A stretch of 13,936 nt of DNA from Clostridiales bacterium (GTDB taxonomy: Bacteria > Bacillota > Clostridia > Lachnospirales > Anaerotignaceae): the NCBI GenBank assembly GCA_018364635.1, contig JAGZLR010000054.1, forward strand, positions 1-13,936, read 5' to 3'. Positions 1-6,347 of this stretch are shown here, one piece after another. The notes under the pieces are model-generated. The model made no database searches, was not told the origin of the DNA, and saw nothing but the letters and a program-made list of their open reading frames with translations. Each line of letters opens with the position of its first letter. Position 1 is the stretch's first letter. The position numbers and the translations under genes were made by a program.

Positions 1-150
1 GAGTTCTTGACGTTCTGATTTGAATTCAGCGTCCACTTCTTCACGGTATTTTCTGGCTTCTTCTTTGGCCTCCAATAGTGCTTCTTTTTTAAGAGACTTA
101 CTTTCACGCTTGGCTTCATTAACAAGTAAATCCGTAATCGAACTCTCTCT
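1..150 (-). pseudogene. rny: RNase Y (Rny/YmdA) N-terminal coiled-coil fragment, no start codon, running off the left edge
   Basis: The minus-strand frame whose last codon is bases 1-3 reads as charged helical sequence, including NEAKRES, then KKEALLEAKEEARKYREE, then DAEFKSERQEL. This is the pattern of the coiled coil just after the N-terminal membrane anchor of RNase Y, the membrane-bound endoribonuclease that starts mRNA decay in Firmicutes. The frame has no plausible ATG, GTG or TTG start. Going upstream it enters lspA sequence and hits a TAG near base 184. The usual N-terminal TM helix is therefore missing, and the KH and HD domains would lie beyond the left edge. rny is not normally next to lspA. 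A CTCTCTCT tract at 143-150 sits at the likely junction and could also host a 2-base slip. Family assignment is fairly firm. Whether this is a real broken gene or an assembly join cannot be decided here. Confidence 0.6.
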
Positions 151-400
151 GCTTTGGTAGCTTCCAAAAGGCGACCAAAATTCCTCCTAAAATCACAATT
201 GTTATAATTACAAAAAACCATCTCTGTCCTTGAAGAATCCCAAAGGCAGCGCCATAATTCTTAACAAATGTGAAATCTAAAATTCCAGGGATCACTGTAA
301 TATTCTCAATAGGCGCAAGTTTTACAATGGCCAAAAACTTTGACACCTGATCAATAACAATTAACCCAATACAAACCAAAATTGCTAGCAGTGCCGACAT
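119..400 (-). pseudogene. lspA: Lipoprotein signal peptidase (SPase II), truncated after its N-terminal half
   Basis: LspA is the membrane aspartyl peptidase that cleaves diacylglyceryl-modified prolipoproteins before the lipobox cysteine. Visible here are TM1, the family motif DQVSK (about residue 17), the conserved stretch VKNYGAAFGILQG (about 46-58) and TM2 ending in WKLPK. The frame then runs into QREFDYGFTC and stops, giving about 93 residues against the usual 150-170. The C-terminal half with the two catalytic aspartates (NxxD and FNxAD regions) is absent, so this copy should be inactive. I chose ATG at 400 because AGGGGG lies 6-7 bases upstream. The earlier ATG at 415 overlaps the aroB TGA (ATGA) but has no ribosome site; it would add five residues. 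The sequence past the break is RNase Y-like, so the truncation coincides with a foreign junction. A functional lspA would have to exist elsewhere if the break is real. Confidence 0.8.
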
Positions 401-411
401 CTTTCTCCCCC

Positions 412-1491
412 TCATATTACTGTGTTTAAAGCCAACATAACTTCAGCCTCGCTAACATCAGTTGTGCGAATCGTTTCTCCCATTTTTTTAGTTAATACAA
501 AGCTTATTTTGTTGTCTTTCACTTTCTTATCTCGAAACATTTGACGGTAAACTTCCTGAGCATTAATGCCGTCCGTCTTAATCGGAAGATCAAAAAAAGT
601 AAGAAGATCCAAAAACTCTTTTTTCTCATGGTTAGATATATAACCTCGGTATTCAGCAATCGCCATAACCGCTGCCATACCAATGCTGACACATTCTCCA
701 TGGAGAAGTTCAAATCCTTTACAACTTTCAATCGCATGGCCTATGGTGTGTCCAAAATTTAAAATTTCCCTTTGCCCTTTTTCTCTCTCATCAGAACCTA
801 CTACAGCTCCTTTTATACGGCAACTTTCGCCGATAATCCAAGAAAGGCACTCTGGTTTTTTCTGACGGATTTCATTCTTATGTGTTTTTAAATAGTAGTA
901 AAATTCCTCTGACCAAATTGGTCCGTACTTAATCACTTCCGCCATACCAGCATTAAATTCTCTCTCCGGCAAAGTGTCTAATGTATCTGTATTAATAAAG
1001 ACAAATTCTGGTTGATAAAAGGCGCCTACAAAATTTTTGTTACCGCAAAAATCTACACCTGTTTTTCCTCCTACGCTAGAGTCTACTTGTGCTAAAAGGG
1101 TCGTAGGGATCTGAATAAACGGAATCCCACGCAGATATGTAGCTGCTGCAAACCCTGCCATATCCCCGCAAACACCGCCTCCTAACGCTGCTACAACTGT
1201 CTTTCTGTCTACTTTTTTCTCTAAAAAAACACGATAAAAATTTTGAATAGTATCTAAATTTTTCTGATTTTCTCCTGCTTCAAATGTCACAACACTGATA
1301 TCTTCAAACACATCTGCAAGAATATCGCGCACTATTTTTCCATAAATAGGAGCCACGTTACTATCCGTAATAAGTATCAATTTTCTGCCACAAAACCCAT
1401 TTGTCTTCGCTAAGTCATTTAACGACTCAAAGCCTTTCGTAATTCTGATAGGATATGTTTTTAACGCAGTCTTCACTAAAATTTCTTCCAT
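412..1491 (-). CDS. aroB: 3-dehydroquinate synthase
   Basis: This enzyme converts DAHP to 3-dehydroquinate, the second step of the shikimate pathway, in the cytoplasm with NAD and a divalent metal. The 359-residue product is of normal length. The NAD/substrate-binding GGGVCGDMAGFAAATYLRG is at about 104-122, and IPTTLLAQVDSSVGGKTGVD at about 128-147. The metal ligands are E185 (GMAEVIKYG), H248 (NFGHTIGHAIE) and H264 (ELLHGE). The ATG is preceded by AAAGGAAG with good spacing. It lies 13 bases after ylmH, and its stop overlaps the first possible lspA ATG, so it belongs to the division/RNA-binding operon rather than to an aro cluster. No other shikimate gene is visible. The identification is secure. 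Confidence 0.97.
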   Translation of the reverse strand: MEEILVKTALKTYPIRITKGFESLNDLAKTNGFCGRKLILITDSNVAPIYGKIVRDILADVFEDISVVTFEAGENQKNLDTIQNFYRVFLEKKVDRKTVVAALGGGVCGDMAGFAAATYLRGIPFIQIPTTLLAQVDSSVGGKTGVDFCGNKNFVGAFYQPEFVFINTDTLDTLPEREFNAGMAEVIKYGPIWSEEFYYYLKTHKNEIRQKKPECLSWIIGESCRIKGAVVGSDEREKGQREILNFGHTIGHAIESCKGFELLHGECVSIGMAAVMAIAEYRGYISNHEKKEFLDLLTFFDLPIKTDGINAQEVYRQMFRDKKVKDNKISFVLTKKMGETIRTTDVSEAEVMLALNTVI

Positions 1492-1504
1492 AGATTTCTT
1501 CCTT

Positions 1505-2293
1505 TCAAATATATCTGCCGATCCGAACTACGATTCGATCTTTTTTTGTTTTTCCTGCAATCTGAAGAACTTTTCCTCTGCCGTATCCCCGCAGACTAAA
1601 CACATCGCCCTCTGCTATTTCATGGGAAACCTGAATTACAACCTTCCAATTTAGCTGAGCTTTCTCCCCTACGATTAACTGCTGTACCTTACCTCTAGAT
1701 AAAGGATAAACTGCTGCTAACAGTGCATCTAGGCGAAGGGAAGGAAGTGTTACTGTTTTTTCTTCTAACAACTTTTGAGGTAAGGAAATCTGATCTAATG
1801 CCTTTTTCTGTACTTTTACTTGAACTTTGCCAATACGTTCCAGACGAAACAGCAGGAATTCTGCTATTTTCTCCTCTACAAACACAATTGCACCAGTATC
1901 TGTAACCGCAAAATCTCCTAATTTGGACCGCTCTACACCTGTGGAAAGCACAGCTCCCAAATAATCTCTATGACTTAACTGAACAGGGCTATGCGGGTTT
2001 CTTATAATCTCTAACGCAGCAATAGGAAAGTCATCTGCTGTAATTCCACGGTAATCTGGCGAAAACCCAAGCATCTTTCTTTCTGTATCCTCACAGCCAC
2101 CAAAAAACATTGTGTCAAGCCCATCTAACTTCTGAATCCATGGCAAGACCAATGCCTGCTTTTCTGGCGATAAAAATTCTGTGCACTGCACTGTATGTTT
2201 TCTACAACTAAAATCAGCCTGATCCAAAACCTTTGCAATGAAAAGTTTTTCGTCAGGCTGGTTCAGGCTCCTTAATAATGCTTTTTTATCCAA
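1505..2293 (-). CDS. ylmH: YlmH-type S4-domain RNA-binding protein
   Basis: The 262-residue protein has the YlmH layout: an N-terminal alpha/beta region (about 1-170, with HRDYLGAVLSTGVERSKLGD at 108-127) and a C-terminal S4 RNA-binding domain (about 185-245, with SLRLDALLAAVYPLSRGKVQ). YlmH is a conserved Gram-positive protein of the sepF-yggT neighbourhood. It has been linked to division and, more recently, to rescue of stalled ribosomes; that role is family knowledge and not shown by this sequence. The start is TTG at 2293, with GGAGG seven bases upstream. It follows yggT by 36 bases that hold a terminator-like hairpin, so its expression may be lowered relative to sepF and yggT. The divIVA gene that follows ylmH in many Firmicutes is absent; aroB takes that place. 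Confidence 0.92.
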   Translation of the reverse strand: MDKKALLRSLNQPDEKLFIAKVLDQADFSCRKHTVQCTEFLSPEKQALVLPWIQKLDGLDTMFFGGCEDTERKMLGFSPDYRGITADDFPIAALEIIRNPHSPVQLSHRDYLGAVLSTGVERSKLGDFAVTDTGAIVFVEEKIAEFLLFRLERIGKVQVKVQKKALDQISLPQKLLEEKTVTLPSLRLDALLAAVYPLSRGKVQQLIVGEKAQLNWKVVIQVSHEIAEGDVFSLRGYGRGKVLQIAGKTKKDRIVVRIGRYI

Positions 2294-2305
2294 TTTTCTC
2301 CCTCC

Positions 2306-2357
2306 GGAGCAAAAAATATGCTTCCCTGATTATCCCAGGGATAAAATCAGGGAAAGC
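2306..2357 (-). terminator. Hairpin plus U-tract overlapping the yggT stop, upstream of ylmH
   Basis: On the minus strand GCTTTCCCTGA (2357-2347) pairs with TCAGGGAAGC (2329-2320) with one bulged base. An inner TATCC/GGATA pairing sits within the loop. The stem is followed by AT and a run of six T (2316-2311). This is a good intrinsic-terminator shape. The 5' arm lies in the last codons of yggT and the yggT TAA lies inside the structure. Because ylmH starts only about 20 bases further on, it more likely acts as a partial terminator or attenuator than as an operon end. Confidence 0.75.
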
Positions 2358-2611
2358 ACAATTCGTTTTACTATATCCATCAAAAAAAACGCAAAAATAG
2401 GTGAAAAGTCTAGCATCATGCCTCCACCTAACGGCGACTTATCAATCACGCTTCGAATAGGGCCTAAAATAGGTTCTGTCAACAAATAAATAATATTCCC
2501 CACTGATGTACGCTGCAACATGGGAATCCATGAAAGCAGTATTCTAACGAGAAGCGCAATATAGATCACTTCAAAAAATAAATCTGTCGCCTTATAAAGT
2601 ACACTGACCAT
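2330..2611 (-). CDS. yggT: YggT-family (YlmG) small membrane protein
   Basis: A 93-residue hydrophobic protein with two likely TM segments: about 5-28 (LYKATDLFFEVIYIALLVRI) and about 66-90 (MMLDFSPIFAFFLMDIVKRI). Between them is a loop carrying the family signature around LTEPILGPIRSVI. YggT/YlmG proteins are small membrane proteins encoded beside sepF and ylmH across Gram-positives; their biochemical role is poorly defined, with links to division or membrane protein assembly. The ATG has a perfect AGGAGG seven bases upstream and lies 25 bases after sepF. A terminator-like hairpin overlaps the 3' end. Confidence 0.93.
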   Translation of the reverse strand: MVSVLYKATDLFFEVIYIALLVRILLSWIPMLQRTSVGNIIYLLTEPILGPIRSVIDKSPLGGGMMLDFSPIFAFFLMDIVKRIVLSLILSLG

Positions 2612-2636
2612 CTAACGCCTCCTGAAAAACTAAAAC

Positions 2637-3146
2637 TTACCGATCTCCATTAGACACCCACGGAAGAATAATTCCAGCTTTTGTCTTTAATTCTTCTTTA
2701 AAATCTCCAGAGATGTCTACATTCATTGGTGCAATAACAAAAATATTATTGGCAACCCGTTGAATCGTTCCATCCAAAGAATAACATGTCCCACTTAAAA
2801 AGTCCATAATTCTTTGAGCAATTGGATATTCTACTTTTTCCAAATTCACAACCACAGGCTTTTTGCTCTTAATGTGGTCGCAAATTCCCTGAGCATCCTC
2901 ATAACACTCTGGTTTAATAATCACAACCTGCATCTGTACATTGGCATTAATGCTTACAACAGACGAAGGATGTGGATTTCTTCTGGATGAGCTGCGGCTT
3001 GGCGCGCTATAGGATGGTTCCCTGATATATCGAGGGGCTTCTAATTCCTCTTCATCATCTTCATAGTCCTCATCATCATAATCATCATAGTCATCATCGC
3101 GACCGCCAAACATCGTATCCTTCAATCTTTCAATGAACTTTGCCAT
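2637..3146 (-). CDS. sepF: Cell division protein SepF
   Basis: SepF anchors FtsZ filaments to the membrane and shapes the division septum in Gram-positives. The 169 residues show an N-terminal amphipathic membrane-targeting helix (MAKFIERLKDTMFGG, 1-15) and an extremely acidic Asp/Tyr/Glu stretch (about 17-36). A basic Ser/Arg/Pro linker (about 40-62) follows. The conserved SepF core is at about 66-150, including VVVNLEKVEYPIAQRIMDFL and the glycine of FLSGT (119) at the dimer/polymer interface. The ATG is preceded by GGAGGAATTAGA. It sits 18 bases after yggS and 25 before yggT, the usual Firmicutes arrangement. The acidic run is longer and purer than in the well-known Bacillus protein. Confidence 0.97.
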   Translation of the reverse strand: MAKFIERLKDTMFGGRDDDYDDYDDEDYEDDEEELEAPRYIREPSYSAPSRSSSRRNPHPSSVVSINANVQMQVVIIKPECYEDAQGICDHIKSKKPVVVNLEKVEYPIAQRIMDFLSGTCYSLDGTIQRVANNIFVIAPMNVDISGDFKEELKTKAGIILPWVSNGDR

Positions 3147-3164
3147 TCTAATTCCTCCGCCATA

Positions 3165-3872
3165 TTATTTATTTCCAGGATAAATTCTCTTTCCGAAAAT
3201 ACCAGTGCCCACTCTTACAATTGTGGCGCCTTCTTCAACTGCTATCTGGTAATCTCCTGTCATGCCCATAGATAACATATCCATACTAACATTATTTATT
3301 TTTTTCCCATTAATGTCAACCATTATTTTCTTCATTTTTCTGAAATAAACTCTGTTTTCTTCTGGATTTTCGACAAAAGGTGCCACAGTCATCAGCCCAC
3401 GAATACGAATTGCCTTCAAACAGCTTACCTGACGGATAAAATCTTCTACCTCCGATTCGTGTATACCAAACTTACTTTCTTCCTCTGCCATATTTACCTC
3501 AATAAGAATATCCATCGTAAGTCCAGCTTGCTCCGCGCGTTTACTAATTTCCTCTGCAAGTTTAAAACTCTCTACAGAATGGATCATTTCTACCTTATCA
3601 ATGATATACTTTACCTTATTAGTTTGAAGATGCCCAATTAAGTGCCACTTTACATTTCCTGTAATTTTATCGTATTTCTCCAATATTTCCTGTACACGGT
3701 TTTCTCCAAGAGCGTTACATCCATAATCAACTGCCTCTTGAATTCTGTCAGCATCAATAGTTTTTGACACTGCCAAAAGTAAAACATCTTTCGCATTTCG
3801 ACCTACCTTTTTGGCGCTTTCATCGATCTTTTGGCGAACTTGGTCTATATTCTCACAAATATAGGATTTCAT
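3165..3872 (-). CDS. yggS: YggS/PLPBP-family pyridoxal-phosphate homeostasis protein
   Basis: A cytoplasmic single-domain TIM-barrel protein that binds pyridoxal 5'-phosphate and buffers its level; no catalytic reaction is established for the family. The 235-residue length is typical. The PLP-binding lysine is K37 in LLLAVSKTIDADRI. Further conserved motifs are ALGENRVQE (54-62), WHLIGHLQTNK (76-86), IHSVES, IEVNMAEEESKFGI, IRGLMTVAP, LSMGMTGDY and VRVGTGIFGKR near the C-terminus, the last three lining the phosphate site. The ATG follows AAGGAGTGAGGAAGG. It lies 13 bases after the HlyD-like gene and 18 before sepF, so it is co-transcribed with the division genes, as in other Firmicutes (ylmE). 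Confidence 0.96.
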   Translation of the reverse strand: MKSYICENIDQVRQKIDESAKKVGRNAKDVLLLAVSKTIDADRIQEAVDYGCNALGENRVQEILEKYDKITGNVKWHLIGHLQTNKVKYIIDKVEMIHSVESFKLAEEISKRAEQAGLTMDILIEVNMAEEESKFGIHESEVEDFIRQVSCLKAIRIRGLMTVAPFVENPEENRVYFRKMKKIMVDINGKKINNVSMDMLSMGMTGDYQIAVEEGATIVRVGTGIFGKRIYPGNK

Positions 3873-3885
3873 CCTTCCTCACTCC

Positions 3886-5526
3886 TTAGTAAATCACATC
3901 ATTTTCTGATACACTTTTTGCATCAGAAACAATGGAGTCATACACCTTTATCCCATACAAACTATTACCATCTACGATAGAGTAATTCTCATTACTACCT
4001 AAAATATCAACGACTTTAAATTTTGCTACTGTGCTGTTTGCCACATATACGCCTTTAAATGTAGCCACTTCACTAATCGTATAAGTCCCTTCTCCGCCAT
4101 TAGTCAAAAGAACATCGCCAATTTTTAGTGTTGAAAAATCCTGTGCTACATACCCGTCATACTTCAAGCTATTTTCTTCTGAAGTCACCCGATCTAAAAG
4201 ATTAATTTCGATGGAAGTATCTACGCCGTTTTCGCGTTTGATCACCATTAATTTATCTGCTGATTCCTGGATACAATCAGAAGGAATTTTTAACATTGTC
4301 TTTTCCACAATCGCTTCATTTGGAATTTTTAAACCTTCAATTGCATCAGTTTTTACGCTGAAAACAGCTTTTCTGAGACTTAAAAAATCAATCATATTCC
4401 AGTCTGACTCAAATACAACACGTGTAGATTTTTTGCCTGCATCGACTTCCTTTACTGTTACGGGCACATCTTTTTCTTCTTCATCTACTTGTGCACTCAG
4501 CGTCATATGATCGCCAACTTTCCAACCTGATGCCATGTCATTTTCCACATATCCTACAATGGCCCATCTATTATCTGTTACCAGTTTAAACAATGGATCC
4601 CCCTGAGCTACCGCAATAGATTTTGAAATATAAACCTCCTCCCCAGCATTAGCGATATCCTCCTCTGTCACAGATGACAACTGATCTAAAGTATATCTCT
4701 CTTCTTGCCCGTCCACATAAAAGGAAAAAATCCCACTGTCTGTAGCAGTGACGATCGACTGATTATCCTTCAATTGTTCTTGATATTGACTTCTTTCTGC
4801 TGTCAGATTCTCTGTGCTTTTGACTTCTTCTTGAAACCAAACATCGTTTCGTTGATTCATTTGACTTTCAATCTGACTACGGAAGGAGTAGATATCATTG
4901 ACATTTCCGGAAATAAATTTCGTGATATATGTATCACAAGTTTGGGCAATCATATCCTCAATTCGGTTGACATCTTCCGAATAGGCTGATAGATTTCCTC
5001 TACTTTTTTGTATTTCCAAAATACTCTTATCAATTTTTTTCAGTTCATCTTCAATAACTTGCGTATTCTCCATATTTTTAATGCTACATACAGCGCTTCC
5101 CATAGCTACCTTTTCATTTTCTGCATAATTGAAATACGGTTGTCCATCTCTAGGTGCTGTTATTGTTTTTTCCTGACGCACAATCAATCCTGTAAACTGT
5201 GTAGGTGTATCGATTGTTCCATATCCCACCATCTCAACACCTGTATGATTTTTGACTAAAAAAGTGACTAATGAACCACATAGATAAATAATCAAGCCAA
5301 AAAAGAATAAACATGTAACTAAACGATGGTTATGTCCTCTGTGCTGTCTGCGGATTTTGACCCGACGTGGTCTTGACTGCGAAATATTTCTCTGTTGATG
5401 TGAAGAGATTCTTTCCCTGTAGGGAGATTGGCTAGACGGGGAGCGATATCCCTTGAGCCGAAGCACCTTACCTTCGTATTCTGCCGAAATGGATTGTCTT
5501 TTCCTTCGCCTTCTTCTCCTATCCAT
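3886..5526 (-). CDS. HlyD-like single-pass membrane protein of unknown role, first gene of the yggS-sepF operon
   Basis: A 546-residue protein. Residues 1-68 form a strongly basic cytoplasmic tail (six consecutive arginines after MD, then repeated Arg/Ser/Gln). One TM helix lies at about 69-91, and the rest should be extracytoplasmic. After the TM comes an HlyD/RND-adaptor-like N-terminal beta region (about 97-150, with GYGTIDTPTQFTGLIVRQE). A helical coiled-coil stretch follows (about 150-250), then returning beta-barrel segments (SKSIAVAQGDPLFKLVTD and GYVENDMASGWKVGDHMTLS). No ABC transporter or outer-membrane partner gene is nearby, which is odd for an adaptor. Similar proteins occur upstream of yggS/sepF in clostridia, which suggests an envelope or division role; that is inference. 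The ATG has AAAGGGGGG upstream and a strong promoter (5568-5596) precedes it. Confidence 0.8.
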   Translation of the reverse strand: MDRRRRRRKRQSISAEYEGKVLRLKGYRSPSSQSPYRERISSHQQRNISQSRPRRVKIRRQHRGHNHRLVTCLFFFGLIIYLCGSLVTFLVKNHTGVEMVGYGTIDTPTQFTGLIVRQEKTITAPRDGQPYFNYAENEKVAMGSAVCSIKNMENTQVIEDELKKIDKSILEIQKSRGNLSAYSEDVNRIEDMIAQTCDTYITKFISGNVNDIYSFRSQIESQMNQRNDVWFQEEVKSTENLTAERSQYQEQLKDNQSIVTATDSGIFSFYVDGQEERYTLDQLSSVTEEDIANAGEEVYISKSIAVAQGDPLFKLVTDNRWAIVGYVENDMASGWKVGDHMTLSAQVDEEEKDVPVTVKEVDAGKKSTRVVFESDWNMIDFLSLRKAVFSVKTDAIEGLKIPNEAIVEKTMLKIPSDCIQESADKLMVIKRENGVDTSIEINLLDRVTSEENSLKYDGYVAQDFSTLKIGDVLLTNGGEGTYTISEVATFKGVYVANSTVAKFKVVDILGSNENYSIVDGNSLYGIKVYDSIVSDAKSVSENDVIY

Positions 5527-5567
5527 AGGATCCCCCCTTTCCCAATTTCGCAGATCCTAATTTTATT

Positions 5568-5596
5568 ATTATAATATAAAATTCATTTTAGGTAAA
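5568..5596 (-). promoter_or_regulatory. Sigma-A-type promoter of the hlyD-like/yggS/sepF operon
   Basis: On the minus strand TTTACC (5596-5591) is followed by a 17-base AT-rich spacer and a perfect TATAAT (5573-5568). Initiation would fall near 5561, leaving a leader of about 35 bases with an AAAGGGGGG ribosome site before the ATG at 5526. This is the only clear promoter found for the left block. Confidence 0.78.
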
Positions 5597-5686
5597 CCCT
5601 AACATAACAGAAACAAATGAAATCTGCTGTATCTGTGACAAAAAACAACTAGAATCATTTAAAATCGCCTTTTTTTGACAATTGTT

Positions 5687-6001
5687 TCAAGAAAGATTAG
5701 AAATTCGATTTACTAAATCTTTACGTCGTGTAACTGAAATATGGCGGAGAATAGGATCTGTTTGCCGTGCCAATTGTTCTACTTCCTGGCGAATAGTAAC
5801 ATCTGCCTCATCATCAGTCTCAATACCAATAAGAGCAGTCTGCCCCACAATGGAGACCTCTGCTCTAGTAACCTCTTCTTCCTCTGTCAAAATCGCTCTT
5901 TCTACTCGCAATTCCCTGACAAGGGCTTGTTTATCCCCCTTTGATGTGCTGCATCCGCTAAGAAATATACAACATAAAAATATACAATAGATCAATCTCA
6001 T
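5687..6001 (-). CDS. Short YhcN/YlaJ-like (spore-type) lipoprotein
   Basis: A 104-residue predicted lipoprotein. The N-terminus MRLIYCIFLCCIFLSGC is a type II signal peptide with lipobox LSGC and lipidated Cys17. The mature part has an acidic helical stretch (about 25-45), then AEVSIVGQTALIGIETDD, then VTIRQEVEQLARQTDPILRHISVTRR and a closing LVNRISNLS. This order (hydrophobic V-G-x-x-A-x-I strand, helix ending in TDP, a strand ending in VT/VS, final R-I) resembles the sporulation lipoprotein family YhcN/YlaJ, which in Bacillus is forespore-expressed. Here the family core is nearly the whole mature protein. AAGGAGG lies eight bases upstream of the ATG. It is divergent from the small ORF at 6105. 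I could not assign a convincing sigma-F/G promoter. The lipoprotein call is strong; the family call is moderate. Confidence 0.72.
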   Translation of the reverse strand: MRLIYCIFLCCIFLSGCSTSKGDKQALVRELRVERAILTEEEEVTRAEVSIVGQTALIGIETDDEADVTIRQEVEQLARQTDPILRHISVTRRKDLVNRISNLS

Positions 6002-6043
6002 TAGTTCTCCCTCCTTTTTAAATTTAAGTCCATAAAAAAAGCA

Positions 6044-6073
6044 TTTCCTTCCCCAACAGAAATCATGTATAAT
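6044..6073 (+). promoter_or_regulatory. Possible sigma-A promoter of the small membrane protein gene
   Basis: A perfect TATAAT at 6068-6073 sits about 30 bases before the ATG of the 55-residue ORF. The -35 is poor: TTTCCT at 6044-6049 with an 18-base spacer matches consensus at only half the positions. The -10 and the downstream AAGGAG make transcription of the small ORF plausible. Confidence 0.45.
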
Positions 6074-6104
6074 CTAATTAAAAACCAACAAGGAGATGGT
6101 TTCC

Positions 6105-6272
6105 ATGGAAAAACAATTTCAGAAAATCCCAATAAATTCCATTGAGATGGCCCCAAAAGGTGGTATGTATATAACAAAAAATCAACGACAAATATTTTTG
6201 TTAAAAAAACTACTTTTTGTTTTTGTTCTAACTACTGCTATCATAAGACTGTTTCGAAAAAAATCGTATTGA
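6105..6272 (+). CDS. Unrecognised 55-residue single-TM small protein
   Basis: ATG at 6105 opens a 55-codon frame ending in TGA at 6270-6272. AAGGAG lies nine bases upstream and a TATAAT box further up, so it has both signals of a real gene despite its size. The N-terminal 28 residues are polar and basic (MEKQFQKIPINSIEMAPKGG, then MYITKNQRQ). A hydrophobic helix of about 20 residues follows (FLLKKLLFVFVLTTAIIRLF) and the tail is basic (RKKSY). There is no signal-peptide cleavage site or cysteine. I recognise no family. Its stop codon lies inside the -35 element of the ychF promoter, so the two genes are packed together but probably start separate transcripts. Alternatives are a toxin-like or regulatory small membrane protein, or a decayed remnant; nothing in the sequence decides between them. 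Confidence 0.55.
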   Translation: MEKQFQKIPINSIEMAPKGGMYITKNQRQIFLLKKLLFVFVLTTAIIRLFRKKSY

Positions 6273-6297
6273 TAAAAGTGTATTGATTCGGTATAAT
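6269..6297 (+). promoter_or_regulatory. Sigma-A promoter of ychF
   Basis: TTGATA at 6269-6274, a 17-base spacer and a perfect TATAAT at 6292-6297 give an 11/12 match to consensus. Initiation near 6304 would leave a leader of about 44 bases. The -35 overlaps the TGA of the preceding small ORF. Confidence 0.85.
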
Positions 6298-6347
6298 GGG
6301 ACAAGTGATTACTTTAATGTATGTAGATCTGAAAGGATGAAACAGAG

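Noticed and set aside
2454..2482. Perfect TTGACA on the minus strand inside yggT with TATTCG 17 bases downstream, a possible internal promoter for ylmH.
   Set aside because: The -10 matches only three of six positions, the bases are coding, and the terminator-like hairpin lies downstream, so it would not bypass it.
4211..5259. Three plus-strand open frames of 83-99 codons opposite the HlyD-like gene.
   Set aside because: They follow codon bias of the opposite strand, lack ribosome sites, and the HlyD-like frame is continuous with TM and domain structure.
5600..5686. Weak inverted repeats and a T-rich stretch after the lipoprotein stop, considered as its terminator.
   Set aside because: No stem longer than about five pairs next to a T-run on the transcribed strand; nothing I could defend.
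6002..6104. Search of the lipoprotein upstream region for a sigma-F/G or sigma-A promoter on the minus strand.
   Set aside because: Some GATTA and GGGGAAGG-like pieces occur, but none has convincing boxes and spacing together.
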